Positions 1 to 9,086 of a stretch of DNA of 64,000 nt are shown here, one piece after another. Position 1 is the first letter of the stretch; every line of letters starts with the position of its first letter. This stretch comes from a virus. The notes beneath the pieces were generated by a model that saw only the letters and a list, made by a program, of their open reading frames with translations, was not told the DNA's origin and ran no database searches. The stretch is from positions 62,001-126,000 of IMG/VR virus record IMGVR_UViG_3300047323_000673; one strand, 5' to 3'. Made by a program: the position numbers and the translations under genes.

Positions 1-501
1 TCAAAATTTAATGGCAATCTTAGTAAATGGAATGTGAACAATGTAGTTGATATGAGCTATATGTTTTATTGTTCACACTTTAATGATGACATAAGCCAAT
101 GGAATACATCTAGTGTTAAAGATATGAATCATATGTTTGCTGGAACATTTTTTAATCAAGATATATCTAATTGGAATGTACAAAATGTACTTCTTATGCA
201 TGGTATGTTTTTAGGATCTACATTTAATAAAGATATTTCAAAATGGGATGTATCGGAAGTTTCAAATATGTCTTATATGTTTTGTGATTCAAAATTTATT
301 GGTGATTTATCTCAATGGAAACCTTATAGATTAAATGCGTTTGGAGATTTTTTTAAAGGTTCTAAATGTGCTGTTCCTTATTGGGCAAAGTGTGAAAATC
401 AAGCCGAAAGAGTAAAAGCAATTGATATTTTTAATTTCAATGAAGAATTAAATAAAGAATTACCCCATAATAAAAGTGGAAATAAAAAACTAAAAATTTA
501 A
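1..501 (+). CDS. BspA-like (DUF285) repeat protein, 5' end outside window, tagged
   Basis: The reading frame is open from base 1, so the amino end lies upstream; the GTG at 34 is an internal codon. The visible part has four roughly 24-residue repeats of the type F-N-x-D-I-S-x-W-N-V-x-x-V-x-x-M-x-x-M-F and then a capping repeat with W-K-P, followed by V-P-Y-W. This is the BspA-like/DUF285 family, a leucine-rich-like solenoid known from surface or secreted proteins. The protein ends in KKLKI after an ELNKEL helix, the tail shared by most genes here. It is probably the last gene of an array like the one at 2639-8689. The binding partner is unknown. Confidence 0.93.
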   Translation, partial: SKFNGNLSKWNVNNVVDMSYMFYCSHFNDDISQWNTSSVKDMNHMFAGTFFNQDISNWNVQNVLLMHGMFLGSTFNKDISKWDVSEVSNMSYMFCDSKFIGDLSQWKPYRLNAFGDFFKGSKCAVPYWAKCENQAERVKAIDIFNFNEELNKELPHNKSGNKKLKI

Positions 502-601
502 TGATAAATAAAAGCTATTAATAGTATTTTTTTGATTAAATTTAATTTTTAAAGTATTGTTAATACCTGTATATATTGATTTATATGTTATAAACAAAAA
601 A

Positions 602-630
602 ATAGCTCCAATCAAGGAGCTATCTTTTTT
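602..630. terminator. bidirectional rho-independent terminator
   Basis: The stem ATAGCTCC/GGAGCTAT (602-609 and 616-623) has a 6-nt loop. It has a T run on the plus side (625-630) and an A run on the other side (595-602). It lies between two converging genes and can serve both. Confidence 0.85.
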
Positions 631-642
631 ATACTTAAGCAA

Positions 643-1035
643 TCAATCAATCATACCATCATTTGAATTTGCCTCATCGTTTGAGATTGGCTCATCAGTT
701 GTGACTGATTTATTTGTCGCACCTTCTTTTTTAGTGTTGTTGGGATTGAATTGCTTATCACTCATGCGATATTTATCCCTGCGATCTCCCATAAGGTAGC
801 GAAGATCCTTAATTGATAGGCCGCTTACTTCATGCATGCGGATCAAGAGAGATGCACCAACAGGTAGGCGATGGTGTCGGATTTTAGAGATAACAGGAGG
901 TGCAACCTCAAGTGCGCGGGATAGTGCTGCATCATTTTTCAAATTAAGGTTTTGCACAAGGGTATCAAGTAGACGATTAGGATTGTATCCCAATGGATCA
1001 CCACTCATATCTGCCATATCAATTTGTTCTGTCAT
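643..1035 (-). CDS. small helix-turn-helix DNA-binding protein
   Basis: This 130-residue protein has a lambda-repressor-like helix-turn-helix at about residues 30-80: N-x-x-L-x-D-T-L, then A-A-L-S-R-A-L-E-V-A-P-P-V-I-S-K-I-R as the recognition region, then L-S-I-K-D-L-R-Y-L-M-G-D-R-R. The tail is polar and probably disordered. Proteins of this type are, from memory, common as stand-alone regulators in Burkholderiales. The start is supported by CTGGAG seven bases upstream. The gene and its upstream region are clearly richer in G and C than the rest of the window, and it lacks the shared carboxy-terminal tail. The target is unknown; it could be an older chromosomal gene or an import. Confidence 0.85.
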   Translation of the reverse strand: MTEQIDMADMSGDPLGYNPNRLLDTLVQNLNLKNDAALSRALEVAPPVISKIRHHRLPVGASLLIRMHEVSGLSIKDLRYLMGDRRDKYRMSDKQFNPNNTKKEGATNKSVTTDEPISNDEANSNDGMID

Positions 1036-1106
1036 AATGGACTCCAGTTAGCTAGTAATTCATAAAATTGACCAAGTTGCCCCAATACCTTCAGAGAAGT
1101 GTATGG

Positions 1107-1112
1107 ATTATA
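1107..1112 (-). promoter_or_regulatory. candidate -10 box for the helix-turn-helix gene
   Basis: TATAAT is read on the minus strand about 70 nt before the start codon, preceded by TTATG. No good -35 box is seen at 16-18 bp, so this is tentative. Confidence 0.35.
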
Positions 1113-1213
1113 CATAAATTTTAACAAGAAGTGTGTATTATTTGAACAGAATGATAGGTAGCGAACACAAAGTGTGCTGATAAGGTCAAGTTGGATAGGA
1201 AGCCATTAAAGTT

Positions 1214-1254
1214 TAGCCCCAATAATTAGATTATGATAATCATTATTGGAGCTA
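1214..1254 (-). terminator. hairpin downstream of ankyrin gene, possible terminator
   Basis: Thirteen-base arms (1214-1226 and 1242-1254) pair with one mismatch around a 15-nt loop, just after the stop of the minus-strand gene ending at 1275. There is only a weak T-rich stretch after it, so termination is likely but unproven. Confidence 0.4.
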
Positions 1255-1274
1255 GAAACATTTTAAGTGGATAT

Positions 1275-2030
1275 TTACATCTTAAGTTTACGATGGCTTT
1301 GAGGTTCTTGATCATCTAACTCTTGAGCTAGTGAACTGTTTAAATCTCTGATAGTGAACATTTTTTTAGCATCTTCATTTTCTTTGATGATTTCGCTAAT
1401 TTGCTCAGTTTTTTGGATGTTTAAATCAAAAATAAAAAAACTTAAAAGTTCATGGTTGTTAAGTTCACACACTTCTTTAAATGTTAGAATTGGATCTAAA
1501 ACATTTTTTAAATTAGGTGTATTGAAAAAATGCTTGATGACAAAAGAGTTACCATCATTGCAGCCATACTCAATAATATCTAATTTAGGCCACATATATA
1601 AATTATATTTACTGGTATCATTCAAATCTAGAACAGCATCTAAAAATTCAAGATTATCTTCATAAGCTGCTTTAGCTGGCAGTCTACTTTGTAAATATAG
1701 AACTCTACTTAATTTAGGTTCTCTTTCTAGATATCTAATGACATCATAATTTCTATTTTGATTGTTTACTGCTATTTTTAAGCCAGTAGAAATATTTTGT
1801 GAAAGATTAACATAATCACCAGCAGTATGATGGTCTACCAAAAACTTAATTGTATCTAGGTCATTAGATTCACAAGCGGCTAAAAATATTTCTTTAGCAT
1901 AAGCACTTCCATTGTAAGGAAGTTCAAAAGAGATTTTATTGATTAAATCTTTAACAGTGCTTAAATCTGCTTTTTTGCAAGCTTGAGTAAGTTCATTAAC
2001 TAAGTAAGTTTGGTCTTTATTTGTATTCAT
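1275..2030 (-). CDS. degenerate ankyrin-repeat protein, tagged
   Basis: This 251-residue helical-repeat protein has about six ankyrin-like helix pairs, for example ACKKADLSTVKDLI near residue 17 and ACESNDLDTIKFLV near 50. The beta-hairpin part of canonical ankyrin repeats is eroded. It ends with the window's usual ankyrin cap (F-F-I-F-D-L-N-I-Q-K-T), then RDLNSSLAQEL and RKLKM, a variant of the shared tail. It groups with the genes at 21539, 22311, 23090, 35825 and 38055 by its x-V-I-R-Y-L-x-x-x-P-K-L segment. No clear ribosome-binding site precedes the ATG. A protein-binding role is inferred from the fold only. Confidence 0.9.
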   Translation of the reverse strand: MNTNKDQTYLVNELTQACKKADLSTVKDLINKISFELPYNGSAYAKEIFLAACESNDLDTIKFLVDHHTAGDYVNLSQNISTGLKIAVNNQNRNYDVIRYLEREPKLSRVLYLQSRLPAKAAYEDNLEFLDAVLDLNDTSKYNLYMWPKLDIIEYGCNDGNSFVIKHFFNTPNLKNVLDPILTFKEVCELNNHELLSFFIFDLNIQKTEQISEIIKENEDAKKMFTIRDLNSSLAQELDDQEPQSHRKLKM

Positions 2031-2081
2031 AGTTTAGTGTAATTTATTATGTAAATATTATAACAATATTATTTTTTAATA

Positions 2082-2531
2082 CTAGATTTTTAGTACTTTA
2101 TTAGCACTTGAATTATTGTCTAGACTTTCTTGCAGTTCATAATATATCTTAGATTTTTCCATAACAGACTTCATATTGTGAAATGCATTGTCACTAATTT
2201 CTTGTCCGTACATTTCTGCAAGACCTTCAAAGATATTATCCATATAAAAATTATACATTTTAATTATATGAGGATTTTGGGAGTGTTCTCTATCAATAAA
2301 ATTTATGGATAATTTATTAAATATTTCATAGTTATTAACACATAATGCACCTAACATTTTAGACAATTCATTTAATCTAGAACCAAAATCTTCTTTAAAT
2401 TTAAGATCATAGGTTATTTCATCTTTTAGTAATCGTCTTTCATCAATCGGAAGATTAGAAAGATATTCATTTATAGCTTGAGTTAATTCGCTTTTATTAT
2501 GATCTAATTTTCTTTTATAACTAAAAAACAT
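2082..2531 (-). CDS. small orphan protein carrying the shared tail
   Basis: This is a 149-residue, probably all-helical protein with no repeat or family that I recognise. The middle part contains alternating charged and hydrophobic residues (LSKMLGALCVNNYEIF near residue 57). It ends ELQESLDNNSSANKVLKI, a good match to the common tail although the rest is unlike any neighbour. The start has GGAG six bases upstream. It sits between an ankyrin gene and the divergent BspA-like array. As a tailed protein without repeats it is useful for defining the tail. Confidence 0.85.
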   Translation of the reverse strand: MFFSYKRKLDHNKSELTQAINEYLSNLPIDERRLLKDEITYDLKFKEDFGSRLNELSKMLGALCVNNYEIFNKLSINFIDREHSQNPHIIKMYNFYMDNIFEGLAEMYGQEISDNAFHNMKSVMEKSKIYYELQESLDNNSSANKVLKI

Positions 2532-2591
2532 GTTCGCTCCAAATAGTATTTGGTTTATTTTAACATAGTATTAAGTAATTATGATTTAATT

Positions 2592-2619
2592 TTTACTTAT
2601 TTATTCCTTTTGTTATAAT
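2592..2619 (+). promoter_or_regulatory. promoter of the BspA-like array
   Basis: The -35 candidate TTTACT (2592-2597), a 16-bp spacer and TATAAT (2614-2619) preceded by TGT (extended -10) lie immediately before the first gene of the array. The predicted start falls near 2626, so the leader would be very short and begin at the GAAGGA ribosome-binding site. Confidence 0.6.
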
Positions 2620-2638
2620 TTATTGAAGGAAATAAATA

Positions 2639-3190
2639 ATGATAATTATTACTAAATATATTAAAGAAAAGGTTCAAGAATTTTTTGGCATAAGAATTAT
2701 AGCCAAAGATAAAGATCATTTAATGAGTTTAATTTCACGAGAAATCAAAAAAAATGGTTATGAATGCGATTTAAATCATATTGATGTTGCTCAAATTACA
2801 GAGATGGAAGAGTTATTTCATGTTTCTGATCTTTTTAGATTTAATGGTAATATAAGTAAATGGGATGTTTCCAATGTGGAAGATATGCAAGGAATGTTTC
2901 ATGAAACTAATTTCAACGGAGATATTAGTAAGTGGGATGTATCCAAAGTAAAAAATATGAGAGGAATGTTTTGGAAATCTAGTTTTAATAGAGACATAAG
3001 TCATTGGGATATATCAAAGGTGGAATATATGGAATTTATGTTTTCTGATTTAGCAGAGAATAAACCTTATTGGTTTAATTATGAAAATAAAGAAGAAAGA
3101 AATATCGCAATTGAAAGATATAAATTAGCTAAAGAGTTAGGTGAAGATTTAACTGAAAATAAAACTAGAGAAAAAAAATTAAAAATATGA
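2639..3190 (+). CDS. BspA-like (DUF285) protein, first of ten-gene array, tagged
   Basis: This 183-residue protein starts after GAAGGA with 8-nt spacing. It has an extra amino-terminal segment (residues 1-18, rich in I, Y, F and K) that the coupled downstream paralogues lack. Then comes the family's leading domain (IIAKDKDHL to C-D-L-N-H-I-D-V), three repeats of about 24 residues, and K-P-Y-W. The capping W-x-P repeat found in all paralogues is missing here, so part of the last unit has been lost. It ends EKKLKI. The stop overlaps the next ATG by four bases. Confidence 0.93.
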   Translation: MIIITKYIKEKVQEFFGIRIIAKDKDHLMSLISREIKKNGYECDLNHIDVAQITEMEELFHVSDLFRFNGNISKWDVSNVEDMQGMFHETNFNGDISKWDVSKVKNMRGMFWKSSFNRDISHWDISKVEYMEFMFSDLAENKPYWFNYENKEERNIAIERYKLAKELGEDLTENKTREKKLKI

Positions 3191-3903
3191 AGCCTATAAT
3201 TACTGCTATAAATAAGAAACATTTAAGAAAATTGATTAAGAATGAAATTGAATTAAATGGTGACAATTGTGATTTGAATCATATTGATGTTTCAAAAGTA
3301 GTAAGGATGAACGAATTATTCCGTTATTTTCCAAAATTTAATGGTGATATATCTAGGTGGGATGTATCTAATGTAGTTGATATGCGTGCTATGTTTAGTT
3401 ACTCTGAATTCGTCGGGAATATATCTAATTGGAATGTGTCTAATGTAGTTGAAATGATGGGAATGTTTAGTTTTTCTAAATTTAATGGAGATATTAGTAA
3501 ATGGGATACATCTAAAGTTGAGAGAATGGATAATATGTTTCATTCCTCACAATTCAATAATGATATATCTAATTGGAATGTTTCAAATGTAAAAATTATG
3601 ATAGGAGTATTCCAAAATTCTCAATTCAATGGGGAGATATCGAAATGGAATATTAGTAGTGTTGAGAATATAATGTGGATGTTTCGTTATTCTAAATTTA
3701 ATGGTGATTTATCTAATTGGAAGCCATATAAATTAGAAGATGTAACTCAAGCTTTTGAGAATTCTATAGCCACTATTCCATATTGGTTTAACTTTGATAA
3801 TGCAGAAAACAGAACGAAAGCTATTGATAGTTATTGGTTACAAAAAGAATTAAATAAAGAATTAAATATGAATGATGCCAAAGAGAAAAAAATAAAAATA
3901 TGA
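3187..3903 (+). CDS. BspA-like (DUF285) protein, five repeats plus cap, tagged
   Basis: This 238-residue protein begins directly with the leading domain (H-L-R-K-L-I, then C-D-L-N-H-I-D-V at about 28-35). Five F-N-G-D-I-S-x-W repeats, a cap with N-W-K-P-Y and the I-P-Y-W segment follow. The tail reads [18 protein letters not shown]. Its ATG overlaps the previous TGA and its own TGA overlaps the next ATG, so translation is probably coupled on both sides. There is no signal peptide. Confidence 0.93.
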   Translation: MKPIITAINKKHLRKLIKNEIELNGDNCDLNHIDVSKVVRMNELFRYFPKFNGDISRWDVSNVVDMRAMFSYSEFVGNISNWNVSNVVEMMGMFSFSKFNGDISKWDTSKVERMDNMFHSSQFNNDISNWNVSNVKIMIGVFQNSQFNGEISKWNISSVENIMWMFRYSKFNGDLSNWKPYKLEDVTQAFENSIATIPYWFNFDNAENRTKAIDSYWLQKELNKELNMNDAKEKKIKI

Positions 3904-4469
3904 AACCAACAATTATTGCTAAAGATAAAGATGATTTATTGGAATTGATCGCTAGAGAGATTAAAAAAAATGGAAATAAATGCGATTTAAACCATATAGA
4001 TGTTAGTCAAATTATGGACATGAGTTTTTTGTTTTATGAAACAGACTTTAATGGAGATATTAGTCAATGGGATGTTAGTAAGGTAGAAGACATGTATTCT
4101 ATATTTGAAAGATCAGAATTTAACGGTGACATCAGTAATTGGAATGTTAGTAAAGTTAAAAATATGAATAATGTATTTTTCAAAAGTGATTTTAATGGCG
4201 ATATCAGTAAATGGGATATAAGCAAAGTAGAGACTATGGAGTTAATGTTTTATGGAAGTGATTTTGATAAAGATTTAAGTGATTGGCGGCCGTATGCTTT
4301 TTTAGGAAGTATTCATTATTTATTGAGCGAAAAAATGCTAGTTCCTTATTGGGCAAAAATTGAAGATGAAGAAGAAAGAAAAAGAGCTATTGATAATTAT
4401 CATTTAAATAAAGAATTAAATGAGGATTTGAATAATAATAATGTGAATGAGAAAAAGTTAAAAATATGA
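3900..4469 (+). CDS. BspA-like (DUF285) protein, three repeats plus cap, tagged
   Basis: This 189-residue member has the leading domain, then three repeats in which the turn is mostly V-S-K-V rather than V-S-N-V, a cap with D-W-R-P-Y, and V-P-Y-W-A. The linker helix [11 protein letters not shown] is strongly charged and precedes ELNEDL and KKLKI. Four-base overlaps occur at both ends. Its shorter length compared with its neighbours reflects repeat loss or gain. Confidence 0.93.
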   Translation: MKPTIIAKDKDDLLELIAREIKKNGNKCDLNHIDVSQIMDMSFLFYETDFNGDISQWDVSKVEDMYSIFERSEFNGDISNWNVSKVKNMNNVFFKSDFNGDISKWDISKVETMELMFYGSDFDKDLSDWRPYAFLGSIHYLLSEKMLVPYWAKIEDEEERKRAIDNYHLNKELNEDLNNNNVNEKKLKI

Positions 4470-5059
4470 AGCCAATGATTATAGCAAAGGACAGAGAGCA
4501 CTTAAAAAAATTGATTGAAAAAGAAATTAATTTAAGTGGATTCGGATGTGATTTAAATCACATTGATGTTTCCAATGTTACGGAAATGAATCTTTTATTT
4601 TATTGTTCAAGTTTTGATGGTGATATATCCCAATGGGATGTTTCCAATGTTCATGATATGGAACACATGTTCGACAGATCTAAGTTTAATGGAGACATTA
4701 GTAAATGGAGTGTTTCTAAAGTAAGAAATATGGAAAATATGTTTTTTGGTTCTAAATTTAATGGTGACATTTCTAATTGGGATGTCAGTAAAGTAGAAAA
4801 TATGAATCATATTTTTCGTTTATCCATTTTTAATGGAGATTTGTCTAATTGGCGTCCATTAAATTTAGGATTTTGTAATGGTAGTATTTTGTTTTTGGAA
4901 TCAAAAACTTCTTTTTCTTTACCGTATTGGGCTGAAATTGAGAAAAAAGAAGAAAGAATAAAAGCAATTAATGATTTTCAGGAAAAAAAGACATTAAAAG
5001 AAGAATTAAGCCAGGAGTTAAATGCGAATAAAAATATTGAGAAGAAGCTAAAGATATGA
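4466..5059 (+). CDS. BspA-like (DUF285) protein, three repeats plus cap, tagged
   Basis: This 197-residue protein has the leading domain, three repeats and a cap (N-W-R-P-L) followed by an unusually long insert before L-P-Y-W-A. The tail has an extended helix, [15 protein letters not shown], and then EKKLKI. It is joined to both neighbours by ATGA overlaps. The core tryptophans and methionines of each unit are kept, so the gene looks functional. Confidence 0.93.
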   Translation: MKPMIIAKDREHLKKLIEKEINLSGFGCDLNHIDVSNVTEMNLLFYCSSFDGDISQWDVSNVHDMEHMFDRSKFNGDISKWSVSKVRNMENMFFGSKFNGDISNWDVSKVENMNHIFRLSIFNGDLSNWRPLNLGFCNGSILFLESKTSFSLPYWAEIEKKEERIKAINDFQEKKTLKEELSQELNANKNIEKKLKI

Positions 5060-5841
5060 AATCCAAAATAATTGCTAAAGATAGGAGCCATTTACAAAAA
5101 TTAATAAAAGAAGAAATGGAATTAAATGGTAATGAATGCGATTTAAACCATATAGATGTTAGTAATGTTACAGATATGAGTAATTTATTTGCTCATCTTA
5201 AATTTAATGGAGACATATCACAGTGGGATGTATCAAATGTAAGAGATATGGAAGAGTTATTTTTTGAGTCAAGTTTTAATGGTGACATTAGTAAATGGGA
5301 TGTAACGAATGTTAAAGCAATGTATGGATTATTTGCATATTCAGAATTTGATGGTGATATTTCTCAGTGGGATGTAAGTAATGTTATAGATATGAAAAAT
5401 ATGTTTTTTAAAGCTGTTTTTAATGGTGACATTAGTAAATGGGATGTTTCCAATGTCACTAATATGGTTTCTATGTTTCAAAATTCTAAGTTTAATAAAG
5501 ATATAGGACAATGGAATGTAAGCAATACTATAGATATGGGTTTTATGTTTTATGAGTCAGAATTTAATCAGAGTATAAGTCAATGGGATGTGTCTAATGT
5601 TGAGAATATGAATTGTCTGTTTTTTCGTTCTAAGTTTAATGGTGACATTTCTAATTGGAAGCCATGTAATTTAAAAATGATGACGAACTTTTTTAGTGAG
5701 AATGCAAAACAAATTCCATATTGGGCTAAATTTCAAGATAAAGTAGAGAGAGACAATGCAATTGAAAAATATTGGTTACAGAAAGAATTAAACCAGGATT
5801 TGAGTAAAAATAAAAATAATGAAAAGAAGCTAAAAATATGA
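5056..5841 (+). CDS. BspA-like (DUF285) protein, six repeats plus cap, tagged
   Basis: At 261 residues this is the longest member of the array. Six repeats follow the leading domain, then a cap with N-W-K-P-C and I-P-Y-W-A. Neighbouring units are closely alike (I-S-K-W-D-V-x-N-V recurs several times), which suggests recent unit duplication by recombination. The tail [18 protein letters not shown] is nearly identical to that of the next gene, so the two probably arose by duplication. Overlaps at both ends are ATGA. Confidence 0.93.
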   Translation: MKSKIIAKDRSHLQKLIKEEMELNGNECDLNHIDVSNVTDMSNLFAHLKFNGDISQWDVSNVRDMEELFFESSFNGDISKWDVTNVKAMYGLFAYSEFDGDISQWDVSNVIDMKNMFFKAVFNGDISKWDVSNVTNMVSMFQNSKFNKDIGQWNVSNTIDMGFMFYESEFNQSISQWDVSNVENMNCLFFRSKFNGDISNWKPCNLKMMTNFFSENAKQIPYWAKFQDKVERDNAIEKYWLQKELNQDLSKNKNNEKKLKI

Positions 5842-6479
5842 AGAATAAAATTGTAGCTCAAGATACGAAGCATTTAAAAAAATTAATTGCACAAGAAATT
5901 AAATTAAATGGGAATCAATGTGATTTAAACCATATTGATGTTTCACAAATTACAAATATGCGTAAAATTTTTTCTAATTCTAAATTTAATGGTGATATCA
6001 GTCAATGGGATGTTAGCAATGTTACTGATATGTCTGAAATGTTTGAGTGTTCTAAGTTTAATGGAGATATTAGTAAATGGAATGTTTTCAAGGTTAAGGA
6101 TATGAAATATATGTTTTATGAATCAATATTTAACGGTGATATTAGCCAGTGGAATACTTTTAATGTTAAAAATATGATGCGTATGTTTAAGGATTCAAAA
6201 TTTAATGGAGATATCAGCCAATGGAATGTTAGTAATGTTATTGATATGGATTTCATGTTCTCTGATTGTGATTTTAACAAAGATATAACTAATTGGAAGC
6301 CATACTCTTTTTCAGGTACTATAGAGTATTTTACTAGCAAAGAAATGGTAATTCCATATTGGGCTAAATTTGCAGATAGAGAGAAGAGAAATTTAGCTAT
6401 TGAAAAATATTGGTTAAAGAAAGAATTAAACCAGGATTTGAGTAAAAGTAAAAATAATGAAAAGAAGTTAAAGATATGA
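5838..6479 (+). CDS. BspA-like (DUF285) protein, four repeats plus cap, tagged
   Basis: This 213-residue member has four repeats and a cap (N-W-K-P-Y). Its last 25 residues differ from those of the previous protein by only a few changes ([12 protein letters not shown] against [12 protein letters not shown]), the clearest sign of recent duplication in the array. Two repeats have F in place of S in the turn (N-V-F-K-V, N-T-F-N-V). Translation is coupled on both sides by four-base overlaps. Confidence 0.93.
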   Translation: MKNKIVAQDTKHLKKLIAQEIKLNGNQCDLNHIDVSQITNMRKIFSNSKFNGDISQWDVSNVTDMSEMFECSKFNGDISKWNVFKVKDMKYMFYESIFNGDISQWNTFNVKNMMRMFKDSKFNGDISQWNVSNVIDMDFMFSDCDFNKDITNWKPYSFSGTIEYFTSKEMVIPYWAKFADREKRNLAIEKYWLKKELNQDLSKSKNNEKKLKI

Positions 6480-6973
6480 AAAAAATTATTATTGCCAAAG
6501 ATAGAAATCATTTAAAAAAATTGGTTGAACAAGAAATGGATTTTCATGGGCATAAATGTGATTTGAATCATATAGATGTTTCAAATATTAAAGACTTTAG
6601 TGAGGTATTTAAAAATTCAGAATTTAATGGAGACATCAGCAAATGGGATGTATCAAATGCCAAAACAATGAGTCATATGTTTTTGTATTCTGGATTTAAT
6701 GGGGATATTAGTAATTGGGATGTTCGTAATGTAAATAATATCGCTTTTATGTTTGCTAATTCAAATTTTAATAAAGATATATCTAAATGGAAGCCTGAAA
6801 ATCTGACATTTTTTTATGAGTTTATGGCACATTGTTCTGCACCTATTCCATATTGGTCAAAATTTTATAATTTAGAGGATAGAAAGATAGCTATGGAAAG
6901 ATATACTTTAAATGAAGAATTAACTCAAAACTTAGAAGAAAACAGTAGTTTAAAGAAAAAATTAAAAATATGA
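6476..6973 (+). CDS. BspA-like (DUF285) protein, two repeats plus cap, tagged
   Basis: At 165 residues this is one of the shortest members, with only two full repeats and a cap that reads K-W-K-P-E. The leading domain is complete ([10 protein letters not shown]). The tail is [18 protein letters not shown], with an extra lysine. It overlaps both neighbours by ATGA. A solenoid this short suggests that the leading domain and tail are the constant parts while repeat number is free to vary. Confidence 0.92.
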   Translation: MKKIIIAKDRNHLKKLVEQEMDFHGHKCDLNHIDVSNIKDFSEVFKNSEFNGDISKWDVSNAKTMSHMFLYSGFNGDISNWDVRNVNNIAFMFANSNFNKDISKWKPENLTFFYEFMAHCSAPIPYWSKFYNLEDRKIAMERYTLNEELTQNLEENSSLKKKLKI

Positions 6974-7476
6974 AGGCCACAATTATAGCTGAGAATAGAG
7001 ATGACTTAAGAAGAATAATAAAAGAACAGATTAATTTATATGGTCTGGAATGTGATTTGAATCATGTTGATGTATCTCAAATTACAGATATGAGTTTTAT
7101 ATTTTCCGTATCTCATTTTAATAACGATATTTCCCGATGGAATGTTTCTAATGTTAAGGAAATGGCAGGTATGTTTAGTGAATCTGCTTTTAATGGTGAT
7201 ATTTCTCAATGGGATGTATCTAAGGTTGAATGCATGCAGGCTATGTTTTCCAGTGCAAAATTCGATAAGGATATAAGTAATTGGACACCTTTCAAATTAG
7301 AAGAGGTGAGAGGTATGTTTTATAATTCAAGAACTCCTATTCCATATTGGGCTGAATGTAAAAATTTTGAAAGAGAAAAACTTATAAAAAAATATCAATT
7401 CGCTAAAGAACTAAATAATGAGTTAGCTCACGAATTGAATGAAAACAAAAATAATGAAAGTAAGTTAAAAATATGA
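6970..7476 (+). CDS. BspA-like (DUF285) protein, two repeats plus cap, tagged
   Basis: This 168-residue protein has two repeats and a cap with N-W-T-P-F, an unusual threonine in the W-x-P motif. The helix before the end is duplicated ([14 protein letters not shown]), giving a longer tail that finishes in ESKLKI, where serine replaces the first lysine. ATGA overlaps occur at both ends. Confidence 0.92.
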   Translation: MKATIIAENRDDLRRIIKEQINLYGLECDLNHVDVSQITDMSFIFSVSHFNNDISRWNVSNVKEMAGMFSESAFNGDISQWDVSKVECMQAMFSSAKFDKDISNWTPFKLEEVRGMFYNSRTPIPYWAECKNFEREKLIKKYQFAKELNNELAHELNENKNNESKLKI

Positions 7477-8123
7477 AGCCAATAATTATTGCCGAAGATA
7501 CTCTTCACTTACAAGAATTAATTAAAGAAGAAATTAAATTAAATGGAAATCAATGCGATTTAAATCATATAGATGTGTCAAAAATTAAGGACATGAGTTG
7601 TTTATTTTTTAATAATGGTATGAATAAATTAGAATTCAATGGTGATATCTCAAAATGGGATGTGTCAAATGTTGGGAACATGTCAAATATGTTTCAAGAA
7701 TCAGTTTTTAATGGAGACATTAGTAAATGGAGTACTTCAAAAGTAAAACATATGGCATTTATGTTTTCTGATGCCAAATTTAATGGGGATATAAGTAATT
7801 GGAATGTAAGTAATGTGATAAATATGACTGCTATGTTTTATTGTTCTATGTTTGATGGTGATATTAATAATTGGGATGTCAGTAATGTTAAATTAATGTT
7901 GGATATTTTCAATGAATCAAAATTTAGTAAAGATTTATCACAATGGAAACCATATAATTTAGACAAAGTAAGATTTAAGGCAGATATAGCTCCAACTCCA
8001 TATTGGGTCAATTTTAATGATAAAGAAAAAAGAAGAATGGCCATTGATAATTATTGGTTAAATAAAGAATTAAATAAAGATTTAAATTTAAATGATTATA
8101 AAGAAAAGAAATTAAAAATATGA
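7473..8123 (+). CDS. BspA-like (DUF285) protein, four repeats plus cap, tagged
   Basis: This 216-residue member has a small insertion (N-N-G-M-N-K-L) between the leading domain and the first of four repeats, followed by a cap with Q-W-K-P-Y and T-P-Y-W-V. The tail is [18 protein letters not shown]. Both junctions are ATGA. The insertion falls where the solenoid should begin and is not seen in the other members. Confidence 0.92.
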   Translation: MKPIIIAEDTLHLQELIKEEIKLNGNQCDLNHIDVSKIKDMSCLFFNNGMNKLEFNGDISKWDVSNVGNMSNMFQESVFNGDISKWSTSKVKHMAFMFSDAKFNGDISNWNVSNVINMTAMFYCSMFDGDINNWDVSNVKLMLDIFNESKFSKDLSQWKPYNLDKVRFKADIAPTPYWVNFNDKEKRRMAIDNYWLNKELNKDLNLNDYKEKKLKI

Positions 8124-8689
8124 ATACAACAATTATAGCTAAAAACTTAAATCATTTAGTAGAATTAATAGATAATGAAATTTCTCTACATGGTTTTAAT
8201 TGTAATTTAAATAATATAGATGTATCCAATATTACTGATATGGGTTTTCTATTTTGTGAATCAGAGTTTAATGGTAACATTAGTCAATGGGATGTATCAA
8301 ATGTTCAAGATATGAACCTAATGTTTGAAAAATCTAAATTTAATGGAGATATTAGTAAATGGAATACATCTAATGTAACAACAATGAGTTATATGTTTTC
8401 TAATGCAGAATTTAATTGTGATATCTCTAATTGGGATGTATCTAATGTTAAAAATATGTCAGGAATGTTTGAACATTCAAAATTTAAGCAAGATATTTCA
8501 AATTGGCGACCATATGAGTTGAATATCTATCATTATATATTTCAGGATAGTTGTGTATCAATTCCTTATTGGTTTAATTATGAAGATATAGATGAAAGAA
8601 AAATTGCAATTGATACTTATCATTTACAAAAAGAGTTGGAAAATGAATTAGACAAAAATCAAGTGATTAGTAAAATATCAAAACTTTAA
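8120..8689 (+). CDS. BspA-like (DUF285) protein, last of the array, altered tail
   Basis: This 189-residue protein has three repeats, a cap (N-W-R-P-Y) and I-P-Y-W-F. Its leading domain has C-N-L-N-N-I-D-V in place of C-D-L-N-H-I-D-V. It ends [18 protein letters not shown], so the helix is kept but the basic end is weaker than in the other nine. It is the last gene and stops with TAA, not TGA, as no gene follows in overlap. No clear terminator is seen in the next 100 bases. Confidence 0.92.
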   Translation: MNTTIIAKNLNHLVELIDNEISLHGFNCNLNNIDVSNITDMGFLFCESEFNGNISQWDVSNVQDMNLMFEKSKFNGDISKWNTSNVTTMSYMFSNAEFNCDISNWDVSNVKNMSGMFEHSKFKQDISNWRPYELNIYHYIFQDSCVSIPYWFNYEDIDERKIAIDTYHLQKELENELDKNQVISKISKL

Positions 8690-8793
8690 TGTTTACAATA
8701 GCTGTACCTTATTCCAAATTTGTATTATAATAGATAATAATTAGTATTGAAGAATAAATGGTCTTTTTTAGTCGCGGTATACAGGAGTAATTC

Positions 8794-9024
8794 ATGGCAC
8801 ATAAATTTTCAAATGTTGTTGTTAATTGTATGTTTTTTGTTGCATTTATAGGATTTTTTATGATTGGAAGCATGAATGCTAATAAGGATAAAGAAGAATA
8901 TAATTCTAAAAAAATAAAATCACTAATTGTAACTGAAGTGAAGCAACCTATTAAAATGCCAGAAGATAAGAGAAAAGTTAATGATGCAAGAATTTTAGCT
9001 GCCATTATGAATATTGCAGGATAA
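8794..9024 (+). CDS. small single-span membrane protein
   Basis: This 76-residue protein has one transmembrane segment near the amino end (about residues 8-25, VVVNCMFFVAFIGFFMIG), followed by a lysine-rich soluble part. AGGAG lies six bases before the ATG, the best ribosome-binding site in this part of the window, and a TATAAT at 8726-8731 may be its -10 box. It lacks the shared tail. The family is not recognised. A terminator follows directly. Confidence 0.78.
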   Translation: MAHKFSNVVVNCMFFVAFIGFFMIGSMNANKDKEEYNSKKIKSLIVTEVKQPIKMPEDKRKVNDARILAAIMNIAG

Positions 9025-9035
9025 ATAGATGAATT

Positions 9036-9066
9036 AAAGAAAAGCCCCATAAGGGGCTTTCTTTTT
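9036..9066. terminator. bidirectional terminator
   Basis: The stem AAAGCCCC/GGGGCTTT (9041-9048, 9053-9060) has an ATAA loop, T-rich sequence on the plus side and A-rich sequence on the other. It separates converging genes. Confidence 0.88.
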
Positions 9067-9086
9067 ACTATTTTTGAATAAAATAA

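Noticed and set aside
836-1051. Plus-strand open frame opposite the helix-turn-helix gene
   Set aside because: It has no ribosome-binding site and no plausible protein features, and it lies antisense to a convincing coding region.
6116-6511. Long minus-strand frame opposite the BspA-like array, rich in Phe, Leu and Ser
   Set aside because: It is the mirror reading of the repeats, seen also at 2813, 3316, 4607, 7838 and 18536, with no start signals.
8120-8689. Carboxy-terminal Ser-Lys-Leu, the peroxisomal import signal
   Set aside because: Only this one protein ends SKL and it fits as a variant of the common tail. Paralogues end KKLKI, so peroxisomal targeting is not a sensible general explanation.
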